A stretch of 64,000 nucleotides of DNA from Bosea sp. RAC05. GTDB lineage: Bacteria; Pseudomonadota; Alphaproteobacteria; Rhizobiales; Beijerinckiaceae. The notes below the pieces were generated by a model. That model saw only the letters and a list, made by a program, of their open reading frames with translations. It was not told where the DNA came from and ran no database searches. This document shows positions 52,117 through 61,225 of the stretch, in pieces (positions within the stretch are counted from its first letter, which is position 1; every line of letters starts with the position of its first letter). The DNA lies in contig NZ_CP016464.1 in assembly GCF_001713455.1 (NCBI RefSeq), positions 2,032,001 to 2,096,000 of the forward strand, written 5' to 3'. Both the position numbers and the translations under genes were made by a program.

Positions 52117-53476
52117 GTTCGACGTCGATCTGTTCGTCATCGGAGCCGGCTCCGGCGGCACCCGCGCCGCCCGCATCGCCGCCGGCCACGGCGCCCGCGT
52201 CATGATCGCGGAGGAGGACCGCATCGGCGGCACCTGCGTCATCCGGGGCTGCGTGCCCAAGAAGCTCTTCGTCTATGCCAGCCGCTTCGCCGAGGACGTC
52301 GAGGACGCCGCCGGCTTCGGCTGGACGGTGCCGACGCCGAGCTTCGATTGGCCGACGCTGCGCGACGCCGTCGCCAATGAGGTCTCGCGCCTGTCGGGGC
52401 TCTACCGCAAGGGCCTGAACGGCGCCGGCGTGACCATCCGCGAGGAGCGGGCCACCGTCGTCGATGCCCACACGGTGCGCCTCGCGAAGAGCGGAGAGAC
52501 GATCCGCGCCCGCCATATTCTCGTCGCGACCGGCGGCTGGCCCGCGTTCGATCCGCCGATTCCCGGCGGCGAGCTCGGCATCTCCTCCAACGAGATCTTC
52601 CACCTGCCGAGCCTGCCCAAGCGCATGCTGGTCGTCGGCGGCGGCTACATCGCCCTCGAATTCGCCAGCCTCTTCGTGCGGCTCGGCGTCGAGGTCACGG
52701 TGCTCCACCGCGGCGACAACGTGCTGCGCGGCTTCGACGAGGACATCCGCAACCGCCTGCGCGATGCGCTCGACCATGCTGGCATCCGCTTCCGCCTCGG
52801 CTGCACCGTCGAGCGCATCGAACTGCTGCCGGACGGCACCCGCCGTGCCCATTGCGCCAGCGGCGATCCGATCGACGCCGACGTGGTTCTGGTGGCGACC
52901 GGCCGGCGGCCCAACACCAAGGGGCTCGGCCTGGCCGAGGCCGGAGTGGCCCTCGGCCCGGTGGGCGAGGTGCTGGTCGACGGCGATTCCGCCAGCAGCG
53001 TGCCCTCGATCCACGCCGTCGGCGACGTCACCAACCGCGTCAACCTGACCCCCGTCGCGATCCGCGAGGGCCACGCCTTCGCTGACAGCACCTTCGGGAA
53101 CAAGCCCTGGCGAATGGACCATGGCATGATCGCCTCGGCGGTCTTCACCACGCCGGAGATCGGCACGGTCGGCCTCTCCGAGGTTCAGGCCGCCGCCGCC
53201 GGCCACGAACTGCGGATCTTCGAATCCGCCTTCCGGCCGATGAAGGCGACGATCTCGGGCCGCAACGAGCGCGTCTACATGAAGCTCGTCGTCGACGCGA
53301 AGACCGACAAGGTCCTGGGCGTCCACATTCTCGGCCATGACGCCGGCGAGATCATCCAGGCGGTCGCCATCGCCGTGACGATGGGCGCGACCAAGACCGA
53401 TTTCGACCGCACCATCGCGCTGCATCCCAGCGCCGCGGAAGAGTTGGTGACGATGCGGACGCCGCGGGCGGGCTGA
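52109..53476 (+). CDS. gor: Glutathione-disulfide reductase
   Basis: A 455-residue NADPH-dependent flavoenzyme. FAD motif DLFVIGAGSGGTRAARIAAG, redox-active disulfide GGTCVIRGCVPKKLF (Cys43/Cys48), NAD(P) motif VVGGGYIALEFASLFVRLG with Arg residues in LHRGDNVLRG that favour NADPH, and the C-terminal His-Glu pair in IALHPSAAEELVTM. It keeps glutathione reduced. Its start overlaps the O-antigen-ligase-like gene, so the two are translationally linked, an uncommon pairing. Confidence 0.95.
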   Translation: MAEFDVDLFVIGAGSGGTRAARIAAGHGARVMIAEEDRIGGTCVIRGCVPKKLFVYASRFAEDVEDAAGFGWTVPTPSFDWPTLRDAVANEVSRLSGLYRKGLNGAGVTIREERATVVDAHTVRLAKSGETIRARHILVATGGWPAFDPPIPGGELGISSNEIFHLPSLPKRMLVVGGGYIALEFASLFVRLGVEVTVLHRGDNVLRGFDEDIRNRLRDALDHAGIRFRLGCTVERIELLPDGTRRAHCASGDPIDADVVLVATGRRPNTKGLGLAEAGVALGPVGEVLVDGDSASSVPSIHAVGDVTNRVNLTPVAIREGHAFADSTFGNKPWRMDHGMIASAVFTTPEIGTVGLSEVQAAAAGHELRIFESAFRPMKATISGRNERVYMKLVVDAKTDKVLGVHILGHDAGEIIQAVAIAVTMGATKTDFDRTIALHPSAAEELVTMRTPRAG

Positions 53477-53872
53477 CCCGAGCCGGCGGGGGCGACGGCG
53501 TCTCCCGCGCTATCGCGAGCCGTCGCGGCGCCCGGCTGCTCTTCGAGGGCGAGGATATCGGCCGCAGCGATATCGTGCCGGCCCGACCCAGGCCAGGCGC
53601 GAAAGCCCGCCATTGGCGTTGAATCGGCGCTCGAGCCGGTTGAACCGCCGCTTCATCGCCTTCACGCGCGCTGCGATGAACCGGAATCGATCTGTCAGCC
53701 GTTGCCGGCAAGCGGCTGAGCCGATTCAGCTTTCGCTAACCATGGCGCCTTCGCGCCCGTCTCCGCCGGCCTCGCTCGCCACGGTGGCCTTCGCCGCGCC
53801 TTGGGTGTATAGGCGCGCCTTCGCGCTTACGAACGAGTTAACCGGCGCGGAGTGAAGTCAGGAGCAGGACCC
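53477..53872. other. 396-bp intergenic region between gor and DAHP synthase
   Basis: No convincing gene in either strand. It contains short imperfect repeats around CAGCCGTTGCCGGCAAGCGGCTG and an AT-rich GAACGAGTTAACC near the end, where the DAHP synthase promoter probably lies. A possible small plus-strand frame (53613-53855) has no ribosome site or coding bias. Confidence 0.5.
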
Positions 53873-55258
53873 ATGTCGGAGCGGTGGACGCCCGAGAGCT
53901 GGAGGGCCAAGCCCGTCCAGCAGATTCCGGATTATCCGGACCAGGCAGCCCTGAGGGCGGTCGAGCAGCAGCTCGCCGGCTTTCCGCCGCTCGTATTTGC
54001 GGGTGAGGCGCGCAAGCTGAAGAAGGCGCTCGCGAAAGTCGCAAGCGGCGAGGCCTTCCTGCTCCAGGGCGGAGACTGCGCCGAAAGCTTCGGCGAGCAC
54101 TCGGCCGACAACATCCGCGATTTCTTCCGGCTCTTCCTGCAGATGGCGGTGGTGCTGACCTTCGCCGGCGGCTCGCCCGTGGTGAAGGTCGGTCGCATCG
54201 CCGGCCAGTTCGCCAAGCCCCGCTCGGCTCCAACCGAGACGATCGGTGGTGTGGAGCTGCCGAGCTACAAGGGCGACATCGTCAACGACAACGCCTTCAC
54301 GCCGGAAGCGCGCACGCCCGATCCGCGCCGCCAGCTCGAGGCCTACAGACAGTCGGCGGCGACGCTGAACCTGCTGCGCGCCTTCGCCACGGGCGGCTAC
54401 GCCAACCTCGACAACGCGCATCGCTGGATGCTCGGCTTCGTCAAGGACGCGCCGGCCTCCTCGCGCTATAACGAGGTCGCCGAGCGCATCACCGAGGCGC
54501 TCGACTTCATGCGCGCCATCGGCATCGACCCTGAGACGCATCCGGAGATGCGCTCGACGGACTTCTACACCAGCCACGAGGCGCTGCTGCTCGGCTACGA
54601 GCAGGCCATGACCCGTGTCGATTCGACCACGGGCGACTGGTACGACACCTCCGGCCACATGGTCTGGATCGGCGACCGCACGCGCCAGCTCGACCATGCC
54701 CATGTCGAGTTCTTCCGCGGCATCCGCAACCCGATCGGGTTGAAATGCGGCCCCTCGACCACGGTCGACGGCCTGCTCAAGCTGATCGACGTGCTCGATC
54801 CGCAGAACCAGGCCGGCCGCCTGACGCTGATCGGCCGCTTCGGCGCCGACAAGGTCTTCGACACGCTGCCGGCCCTGGTGCGCGCCACCAAGCGGGAAGG
54901 GCGCAACGTCGTCTGGTCCTGCGACCCGATGCACGGCAACACCGTCAAGGCCGCCAGCGGCTACAAGACCCGGCCCTTCGACCTGATCATGACCGAGGTG
55001 AAGAACTTCTTCGCGGTGCATCAGGCGGAAGGCACCCATGCCGGCGGCCTGCATCTGGAGATGACCGGCAAGAACGTCACCGAATGCACCGGCGGCGCGC
55101 GCGGCATGACCGATGCCGATCTGAACGACCGCTACCACACGGTCTGCGACCCGCGCCTCAATGCCGAGCAGGCGCTGGAACTCGCCTTCCTCGTCGCCGA
55201 ACTGGTCAAGCGCGAGCGCGCCGGCCGGGCGCGCCCGGAGGTCGAGGCGGCCGAGTGA
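53873..55258 (+). CDS. aroG: Class II 3-deoxy-7-phosphoheptulonate (DAHP) synthase
   Basis: A 461-residue plant-type (class II) DAHP synthase, first step of the shikimate pathway (PEP + erythrose 4-phosphate). ATG 53873 has AGGAG nine bases upstream. Family marks: [39 protein letters not shown] (metal-binding Cys), [36 protein letters not shown] and [17 protein letters not shown] (metal His and Glu). The enzyme is about the length of Mycobacterium AroG. The symbol follows common use for class II enzymes. It is followed by a strong terminator. Confidence 0.95.
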   Translation: MSERWTPESWRAKPVQQIPDYPDQAALRAVEQQLAGFPPLVFAGEARKLKKALAKVASGEAFLLQGGDCAESFGEHSADNIRDFFRLFLQMAVVLTFAGGSPVVKVGRIAGQFAKPRSAPTETIGGVELPSYKGDIVNDNAFTPEARTPDPRRQLEAYRQSAATLNLLRAFATGGYANLDNAHRWMLGFVKDAPASSRYNEVAERITEALDFMRAIGIDPETHPEMRSTDFYTSHEALLLGYEQAMTRVDSTTGDWYDTSGHMVWIGDRTRQLDHAHVEFFRGIRNPIGLKCGPSTTVDGLLKLIDVLDPQNQAGRLTLIGRFGADKVFDTLPALVRATKREGRNVVWSCDPMHGNTVKAASGYKTRPFDLIMTEVKNFFAVHQAEGTHAGGLHLEMTGKNVTECTGGARGMTDADLNDRYHTVCDPRLNAEQALELAFLVAELVKRERAGRARPEVEAAE

Positions 55259-55288
55259 GACGCCACCGTCCGGGGGGCTGAAACAGGA

Positions 55289-55317
55289 AAGCCGGGGCGC
55301 GCCGCCCCGGCTTTTTT
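55289..55317 (+). terminator. Rho-independent terminator after DAHP synthase
   Basis: An 11-bp stem AAGCCGGGGCG/CGCCCCGGCTT with a 3-base loop followed by TTTTT, 30 bp past the stop and just before the convergent outer-membrane-protein gene. Confidence 0.92.
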
Positions 55318-55340
55318 CATGTCGGACGAATGCTGCGGCG

Positions 55341-56231
55341 TCAGAACTTCAGCGCGGCGGCGACACGGCCGGTGTTGATCGTCGTGGTGGTGCCCTCGAC
55401 ATCCGCGAAGCGGATGATCTGGTATTCCGCGCGCAGGAACAGGTTTTCGGTGAGCGCCATGTCGATGCCGCCGCCGGCGGTCAGGCCGAAGCCATAGACA
55501 TTGCGCTTGGTCTCGCCGACGCGCAGCGGATAGCCGGCCGCGACGACATTGTTCTCCAGCGCGCCGGAAACCGGGTTGATGCGCGTGAAGCGCCAGGTCG
55601 CGTCGATCGTCGAGGTCGTGTCGAAACGGCCGACGGCGCCGCCGATCGTGGCGAAGGGCATGATCCGGCCATAGGCCCAGCCCATCCGGATCCGCGCCGT
55701 GGCGTAGTCCTTGAGGTCGGCCCCCTGCCGCGTCGTCATCGTGAAATCGTTGACGGTGCCGTCCGAGGTCGTGAAGCGGCGGCCGATGAAGTCGCTGATC
55801 AGATACTGGTGGCCCGACTTGGTATAGTCGGCTTCCAGGCCGAGGATCACGTCGCCGAAGGCGAAGTTGTAGCCGGCGAAGCCGAAGAAGGTCGATCCGC
55901 TGTCGGTTTTCGAGGGCAGGTTGCTGACCAGCGAGCCCATGTTGATCTCGTTGCCGAGCACCGTGTTCCGGTAGGCGAAGTTGGCGAGGTTCTGCAGCCC
56001 GTTGCCCGGCTCGAACTTGGTCGAGGACACACCGGCGCCGCCACCGACATAGAAGCCCGACCAGTTCATGCGGCTGTCGAATTCCGGCGCGGGCGGCGCG
56101 TCGTCGATCTGGGACCCGCGCAGGACGGGGTAGTCTGCCGCCTGGGCCGGCGACAGGGCACCGAGCGTGCAGGCTGCGAGGGCGGCGAGGGCGAGGCTTC
56201 GGCCCGGTCGATGGGTCTGGCGGGTACGCAT
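55341..56231 (-). CDS. Outer-membrane beta-barrel protein, Omp31/RopB-like
   Basis: A 296-residue porin-fold protein. Signal peptide MRTRQTHRPGRSLALAALAA with cleavage near AQAADYP; a short periplasmic-facing lead; then an eight-stranded barrel with MNWSGFYVGGGAGVSSTKF, GYNFAFGDVILGLEADYTKS, ATARIRMGWAYGRIMPFATI, VYGFGLTAGGGIDMALTENL and the closing RAEYQIIRF and GRVAAALKF (C-terminal Phe). These abundant rhizobial/brucella outer-membrane proteins are often surface antigens. Likely monocistronic. Confidence 0.92.
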   Translation of the reverse strand: MRTRQTHRPGRSLALAALAACTLGALSPAQAADYPVLRGSQIDDAPPAPEFDSRMNWSGFYVGGGAGVSSTKFEPGNGLQNLANFAYRNTVLGNEINMGSLVSNLPSKTDSGSTFFGFAGYNFAFGDVILGLEADYTKSGHQYLISDFIGRRFTTSDGTVNDFTMTTRQGADLKDYATARIRMGWAYGRIMPFATIGGAVGRFDTTSTIDATWRFTRINPVSGALENNVVAAGYPLRVGETKRNVYGFGLTAGGGIDMALTENLFLRAEYQIIRFADVEGTTTTINTGRVAAALKF

Positions 56232-56382
56232 GGTCGCTTCTCCGAACGACGGCCGGCAGTCTTACAGGAGCGGCTCGTATCCCATTCATGACCGCTTAAC
56301 CCTAACGTGAGGTTAAGCGCGGCCGCGAGTCGGCCTGCGCCGCGGCGTTGCCCGGCCGGGCGCGTCGCGCTACAGCCCGGCC

Positions 56383-58008
56383 ATGACCGAAAGCTCCTTC
56401 CGCCTCGCCCTCGCGCAAGCCAACGCCACTCTCGGGGACGTCGCGGGCAATGCCGATCTCGTCCGGGCCGCGCGCCGCGAGGCGGCGCTGGCCGGTGCCG
56501 ACCTCGTCCTGTGTCCCGAGCTGATGCTGGCGGGCGGGCAGGCCCCCGGGCTCGCGCTCCTGCCGGCCTTCCAGGACGCCTGCCGCCGCACCTGCGAGGC
56601 GCTCGCGCGCGAGACGGCCGATGGCGGTCCCGCAGTTCTGCTCGGCCTGCCCTGGGTCGAGGAGGGGCGGATCTACAACGCGCTCGCCCTGCTCGACGGC
56701 GGCGTGATCCAGGCGGTGCGCTTCAAGGTCCGCCTCGGCGTGGACGGCGACGACGACGAGGCAAAGGTGTTCTCCCCGGGGCCCTTGCCGGGGCCGGTTC
56801 CGTTCCGCGGGCGCGTCCGCCTGGGGCTGGCGATCGGCGCCGACATCGCGGATGAGGAGGTGGCCGAGTGCCTGGCGGAGACGGGCGCCGAGATGCTCCT
56901 CGTCGCCGCGGCCTCGGCCTTTCGCCGCGACACCGGCGATGTCCGCATGAACGCGGCCGTCGCGCGCGTCGTCGAGACGGGGCTGCCACTGGCCTGGCTC
57001 AACGCCGTGGGCGGGCAGGACGAGCGGGTCCTCGACGGCGCCTCCTTCGCGCTCGATCACGAGCGGAACCTGACGCATCAGCTGCCCGCCTTCGCGGAGG
57101 CGCTTGCGGTCATGGCGTGGCGGCGCGAGCGCGGCGCCTGGCGCTGCGAAGCAGGGGAGATCGCGACGGTGCCGACCGCAGACGCGGCCGATTACGCCGC
57201 CTGCGTGCTCGGCCTGCGCGACCATGTCCGCCGCACGGGCTCGGCCGGACTTCTGCTCGCACTCGGCGGGCCGGACGCTGCGCTCGCAGCCGCGATGGCG
57301 GTGGACGCCGTCGGGCCGGAGCGCGTCCGCGCGGTCGTGATGGCCATGTCCGACACTGAGGATCGGGGGGCGGCGGACAATCGAGCGGTCGCCCAGGCCC
57401 TCGGCATCCCCTGCCGCCTGGTGCCGGCCGCGCCGCTGGGCGCGCTGCTGGCCGAGACGCTGGGCGCGGGCATCGAGGCCGCGACCGGGGCCGCCGCCGC
57501 CCGCGCTGCCCTGCTGACGGCACTGGCGGCGCAGGAGAACCTCACCCTCCTGACCGATGCGGACGCGGCCGGCTCCCCGCTGGTCGATGCCTTCGATCCG
57601 GTGAAGCCTTTCTCGGCGACCGAGATCGCCCGCCTCTGCGAGTTGCGCCAGCGCTGGAAGCCCGCGGGGGCGCTCGGGCCGGACGGGACGATCGTCCCGG
57701 CGGCCTGGCTCGCGCAGCGTCCCGATCCGCAGCGGGATGAGATCCTGTCCGCGCTCGGGCAAGGCCGGCGTGTCGCCGAGATCGTCGCGGACGGCCATGC
57801 TCGCGAGACGGTGATGGCGCTTCAGGAGGAACTGCGCCGCACGCGGAGCCGGGCGCCCTCTGCCGCCGCCGGCGTCAGCCTGACGGTCGCCGGGCCGCGC
57901 CAGCCGCGACGCCACGGCTTCGTCGACTGCGGCCAGCCGGTCCATCAGCCGGACGCCGCGCTGGTCCGCGGTGTCGGCCGCAGCGGCGGCGATAGCATCG
58001 ATTTCTGA
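56383..58008 (+). CDS. NAD+ synthetase (NadE)-like protein lacking catalytic residues
   Basis: A 541-residue open frame with the overall layout of glutamine-dependent NadE: an N-terminal nitrilase (CN hydrolase) domain and a C-terminal ATP-pyrophosphatase domain. In the first, Glu46 (CPELMLAGG) and Lys115 (FKVRLG) remain, but the nucleophile motif ICED is IGAD (residues ~151-154), so the catalytic Cys is Gly. In the second, the SGGxDS ATP loop is LGGPDAA (~294-300), and the usual TTGNKSE and GDMxGGF segments are missing or replaced (ENLTLLTDADAAGSPLVDAF). The C-terminus (LRRTRSRAPSAAAG) keeps only a trace of the normal end. No frameshift or internal stop; probably a paralogue with a new, non-catalytic role, or an early pseudogene. 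Confidence 0.85.
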   Translation: MTESSFRLALAQANATLGDVAGNADLVRAARREAALAGADLVLCPELMLAGGQAPGLALLPAFQDACRRTCEALARETADGGPAVLLGLPWVEEGRIYNALALLDGGVIQAVRFKVRLGVDGDDDEAKVFSPGPLPGPVPFRGRVRLGLAIGADIADEEVAECLAETGAEMLLVAAASAFRRDTGDVRMNAAVARVVETGLPLAWLNAVGGQDERVLDGASFALDHERNLTHQLPAFAEALAVMAWRRERGAWRCEAGEIATVPTADAADYAACVLGLRDHVRRTGSAGLLLALGGPDAALAAAMAVDAVGPERVRAVVMAMSDTEDRGAADNRAVAQALGIPCRLVPAAPLGALLAETLGAGIEAATGAAAARAALLTALAAQENLTLLTDADAAGSPLVDAFDPVKPFSATEIARLCELRQRWKPAGALGPDGTIVPAAWLAQRPDPQRDEILSALGQGRRVAEIVADGHARETVMALQEELRRTRSRAPSAAAGVSLTVAGPRQPRRHGFVDCGQPVHQPDAALVRGVGRSGGDSIDF

Positions 58009-58026
58009 GGCCGACTGGCCCGTGCC

Positions 58027-59508
58027 TCAGTGAATGGCTGCCGGCCCGGCGTCGCCCTTGTCGTGGCGACCGAAGCGGTCGACCATCGTCGCGCTGGCCT
58101 CGTTGAGGCCGAGAACCTCGACCGCCGCGCCGTTCTTGCGCAGGCGCAGCACCACCTTGTCGAGCGCGCCGATGGCCGAAATGTCCCAGAAATGCGCATG
58201 GGTCAGGTCGATGGTGACGCGCGCCGGGCGGTCCTCGAAGGAAAAGCCGCGTAGGAAGCTCTCGACCGAGGCGAAGAAGATCTGGCCGCGCACCACATAG
58301 GTCGCAGCCGTGCCGTCCGCGCTGTCGCGCTTCTCGACGGCGACGAGGCGCGCGACCTTGCCGGCGAAGAAGACGCCCGAGAGCAGCACGCCGACGAGCA
58401 CGCCCTTGGCGAGGTCATGCGTCGCCACCACGGTCGTCACCGTCGCCAGCATGACGATGGAGGAGGTCAGCGGATTGCTGCGCAGGTCGAGGATCGAGCG
58501 CCAGGAAAAGGTGCCGATCGAGACCATGATCATCACCGCGACCAGCGCCGCCATCGGGATGATCCGGACGAGGTCGTCGAGCACGAGGATCAGGAAGAGC
58601 AGGAAGGCGCCGGCCACGAAGGTCGAGAGCCGGCCGCGCCCGCCCGAGGTCACGTTGATCACCGACTGGCCGATCATGGCGCAGCCGCCCATGCCGCCGA
58701 TCAGCGCCGAGGCGATGTTGCTGGCGCCCTGGCCGTAGCATTCCTGGCTCTTGTTGCTGGTCGTCTCGGTCATGTCGTCGACGATCTGCGCCGTCAGCAG
58801 GGACTCCAGGAGCCCCACCGCCGCCAGCGCGACCGAATAGGGAAAGATGATCCGCAGCGTCTCGAAGGTCAGCGGCACCTGCGGTAGCGCGAAGACCGGC
58901 AGCGTCGAGGGCAGTTCGCCGAGATCGCCGACGGTGCGCAGATCCAGGCCGAGACCCCAGGCTAGCGCCGTCAGAACGGCGATGGCGACGAGCGGCGAGG
59001 GGATCGCCCTGGTCACATAGGGGAAGAGATAGATGATGCCGAGCCCGGCCGCGATCATCGCATAGGTCAGCGTGGGAACGCCGATCAGTTCCGGCAGCTG
59101 CGCCATGAAGATCAGGATCGCGAGCGCATTGACGAAGCCGGTGATGACCGAGCGCGAGACGAAGCTCATCAGGCGCCCGAGCCGCAGCGCGCCCGCGCCG
59201 AGCTGGATCAGCCCCATCAGGATCGTCGCGGCGAAGAGATAGGGCAGGCCGTGCTCCTTGACGAGCGTGACCATGAGGACGGCCGTGGCGGCGGTTGCGG
59301 CCGATATCATGCCTGGTCGCCCGCCGACGAAGGCCGACACGCAGGCGATGGCGAAGGAGGCGAAGAGCCCGACCTTGGGATCGACGCCCGCGATGACCGA
59401 GAAGCCGATGGCCTCCGGGATCAGGGCGAGCGCCACGACGATGCCGGAGAGGACGTCCCCCCGGATGTTGGAGAACCATTCGCGGCGATAGGCGGAGAAG
59501 CGTGTCAT
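58027..59508 (-). CDS. SulP-family anion transporter with STAS domain
   Basis: A 493-residue SLC26/SulP transporter. The membrane part begins with [20 protein letters not shown] (the conserved PxxI/AxxY region) and [19 protein letters not shown], with some 12-14 TM segments; the STAS domain (residues ~390-480) has [21 protein letters not shown]. Bacterial relatives carry bicarbonate, sulfate or dicarboxylates. It lacks the signature of BicA-type sulfate permeases needed to choose among these. Convergent with the NadE-like gene (18 bp apart). Confidence 0.92.
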   Translation of the reverse strand: MTRFSAYRREWFSNIRGDVLSGIVVALALIPEAIGFSVIAGVDPKVGLFASFAIACVSAFVGGRPGMISAATAATAVLMVTLVKEHGLPYLFAATILMGLIQLGAGALRLGRLMSFVSRSVITGFVNALAILIFMAQLPELIGVPTLTYAMIAAGLGIIYLFPYVTRAIPSPLVAIAVLTALAWGLGLDLRTVGDLGELPSTLPVFALPQVPLTFETLRIIFPYSVALAAVGLLESLLTAQIVDDMTETTSNKSQECYGQGASNIASALIGGMGGCAMIGQSVINVTSGGRGRLSTFVAGAFLLFLILVLDDLVRIIPMAALVAVMIMVSIGTFSWRSILDLRSNPLTSSIVMLATVTTVVATHDLAKGVLVGVLLSGVFFAGKVARLVAVEKRDSADGTAATYVVRGQIFFASVESFLRGFSFEDRPARVTIDLTHAHFWDISAIGALDKVVLRLRKNGAAVEVLGLNEASATMVDRFGRHDKGDAGPAAIH

Positions 59509-59751
59509 GAGAAACCCATAGCGATCGAAGCCCGCGGCCGACGCAGGCTTCAGGGGGGATCGGCAGTTGGGTTATCCGGCGGATCAGCGGCCGGAAGAGC
59601 CACCCGGATTTTCACCGGGTCCGGTCGAGTATCGTCACTCAGCCATGGATCATGCTGCGCTGCAATGGCTCGAATTGCGTCGCACCATGCTCCCTGCACA
59701 TGACTCGAGGGGCGATTGTCGCTGCCGGCCAAAAGCGCCATAAGCGCCGCC

Positions 59752-61110
59752 ATGACCAGCCCCGCGCCTTCCCGCCCGCCGCTCCTGCGCTTCGCGCCCT
59801 CGCCGACGGGCTATCTGCATATCGGCAACGCTCGCTCGGCCCTGTTCAACGGGCTCTATGCCCGCCGCCACGGCGGGCGCTTCATGCTGCGTTATGACGA
59901 CACCGATCTCGCCCGCTCGAAGCCCGAATATGCCGCCGCCATCGCCGAGGACCTCGCCTGGCTCGGCATCACGCCCGATCTCGTCATCAGCCAGTCGCAG
60001 CGCCTCTCGCTCTACGATGCCGCGGCGGAGGATCTGCGGGCCGCAGGCCGGCTCTATCCCTGCTACGAGACCGCCGACGAGCTCGACCGGCGCCGCAAGC
60101 GCCAGCTCGCCCGGGGCCTGCCGCCGATCTACGACCGCGCCGCGCTGAAGCTCACCGCCGAGGACCGGGCGAAGCTCGAGGCCGAGGGGCGTCGGCCGCA
60201 TTGGCGCTTCCTGCTGGAGCCGCGAATCGTCGCCTGGACCGATCTGATCCGCGGCGACGCCCATGTCGACTGCGCCTCGCTCTCCGACCAGGTGCTGATC
60301 CGCGAGGACGGCACCTATCTCTACCATCTGCCCTCGGTGGTCGACGATGCGGCGACCGGGGTGACCCACATCGTCCGCGGCGAGGATCACGTCACCAACA
60401 CGGCGGTGCATATCCAGATCTTCCAGGCGCTGGGCGCGGCGCTGCCGGCCTTCGGCCACCATAACCTCCTGACCACGGCGAGCGGCGAGGGGTTGTCCAA
60501 GCGCCTCGGCCATCTCTCGCTGCGCGGCCTGCGCGAGGCCGGCGTCGAGCCGCTGGCGGTGGCGGCTTTGGCCACCCTGACCGGCTCCTCGGATGCCGTG
60601 CGTCCGGTGGCGAATCTCGACGAACTGGCGGGGCTGGTCGATCTCGCCCATGTCTCGCGCGCGCCGGCGAAATTCGACGAGCACGACCTCGACACGCTCA
60701 GTGCCCGCACTCTGCACCAGCTGCCCTATGGGGTCGTCTCACCCCGGCTTGCGGCAATGGGCATTGGCGGGGCGGAGCCGTTCTGGCTCGCGATCCGTGG
60801 CAATCTCGGCAAGCTCGACGAGGCGCGGCTCTGGGACGATGTCGTGCGCGGGCCGATCCGGCCGGTGATCGCCGATGTGGACTTCGCCGCGACCGCGGCG
60901 TCCGTGCTGCCGCCCGAGCCCTTCGACGCGACGACCTGGAAAAGCTGGACGGCCGCTGTCCAGGCCGCGACGGGCGCCAAGGGCAAGGCCCTGTTCATGC
61001 CGCTGCGCCAGGCGCTCACCGCGCAGGACCATGGCCCGGAGTTGGCGGCGCTGCTGCCGCTGATCGGGCGGGACAAGGCGCTGCGGCGGCTGAAGGGCGA
61101 GAGCGCCTGA
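59752..61110 (+). CDS. gltX: Glutamyl-tRNA synthetase
   Basis: A 452-residue class I synthetase, too long for Glu-Q-RS (~300). The HIGH-type motif is [18 protein letters not shown] and the KMSKS-type motif is [29 protein letters not shown] follows the usual pattern. The anticodon-binding C-terminal part is present. Many alphaproteobacteria carry two gltX genes with different tRNA specificity; this may be either. ATG 59752 is chosen; a longer frame has no ribosome site. Confidence 0.95.
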   Translation: MTSPAPSRPPLLRFAPSPTGYLHIGNARSALFNGLYARRHGGRFMLRYDDTDLARSKPEYAAAIAEDLAWLGITPDLVISQSQRLSLYDAAAEDLRAAGRLYPCYETADELDRRRKRQLARGLPPIYDRAALKLTAEDRAKLEAEGRRPHWRFLLEPRIVAWTDLIRGDAHVDCASLSDQVLIREDGTYLYHLPSVVDDAATGVTHIVRGEDHVTNTAVHIQIFQALGAALPAFGHHNLLTTASGEGLSKRLGHLSLRGLREAGVEPLAVAALATLTGSSDAVRPVANLDELAGLVDLAHVSRAPAKFDEHDLDTLSARTLHQLPYGVVSPRLAAMGIGGAEPFWLAIRGNLGKLDEARLWDDVVRGPIRPVIADVDFAATAASVLPPEPFDATTWKSWTAAVQAATGAKGKALFMPLRQALTAQDHGPELAALLPLIGRDKALRRLKGESA

Positions 61111-61117
61111 ACGCGAC

Positions 61118-61204
61118 CGTCATTGCGAGGAGCGCAGCGACGAAGCAATCCAGGGCAACTTGGGGCACGCCGCTCTGGATTGCTTCGCTACGCTCGCAAC
61201 GACG
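61118..61204. repeat. CGTCATTGCGAG palindromic repeat copy
   Basis: Outer arms CGTCATTGCGAG and CTCGCAACGACG enclose near-complementary inner arms (GAAGCAATCCAG and CTGGATTGCTTC). It is a close relative of the perfect repeat at 17424-17505 and lies between the convergent gltX and KgtP-like genes. Confidence 0.88.
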
Positions 61205-61225
61205 CCAGGCGCCAGCGCCTTCAGA

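Noticed and set aside
53613..53855. 80-codon plus-strand frame upstream of DAHP synthase
   Set aside because: No ribosome site and arginine/serine-rich composition without a fold; more likely leader sequence.
56383..58008. Functional NAD+ synthetase
   Set aside because: Domain layout fits, but catalytic Cys and the SGGxDS loop are absent, so I did not assign the nadE symbol.
59550..59753. 67-codon minus-strand frame between sulP and gltX
   Set aside because: Begins inside the gltX start region, no ribosome site, Pro/Asp-rich tail and no family. Could be real but not supported.
59752..61110. Glutamyl-Q tRNA(Asp) synthetase
   Set aside because: 452 residues with an anticodon-binding domain; Glu-Q-RS is about 300 and lacks that domain.
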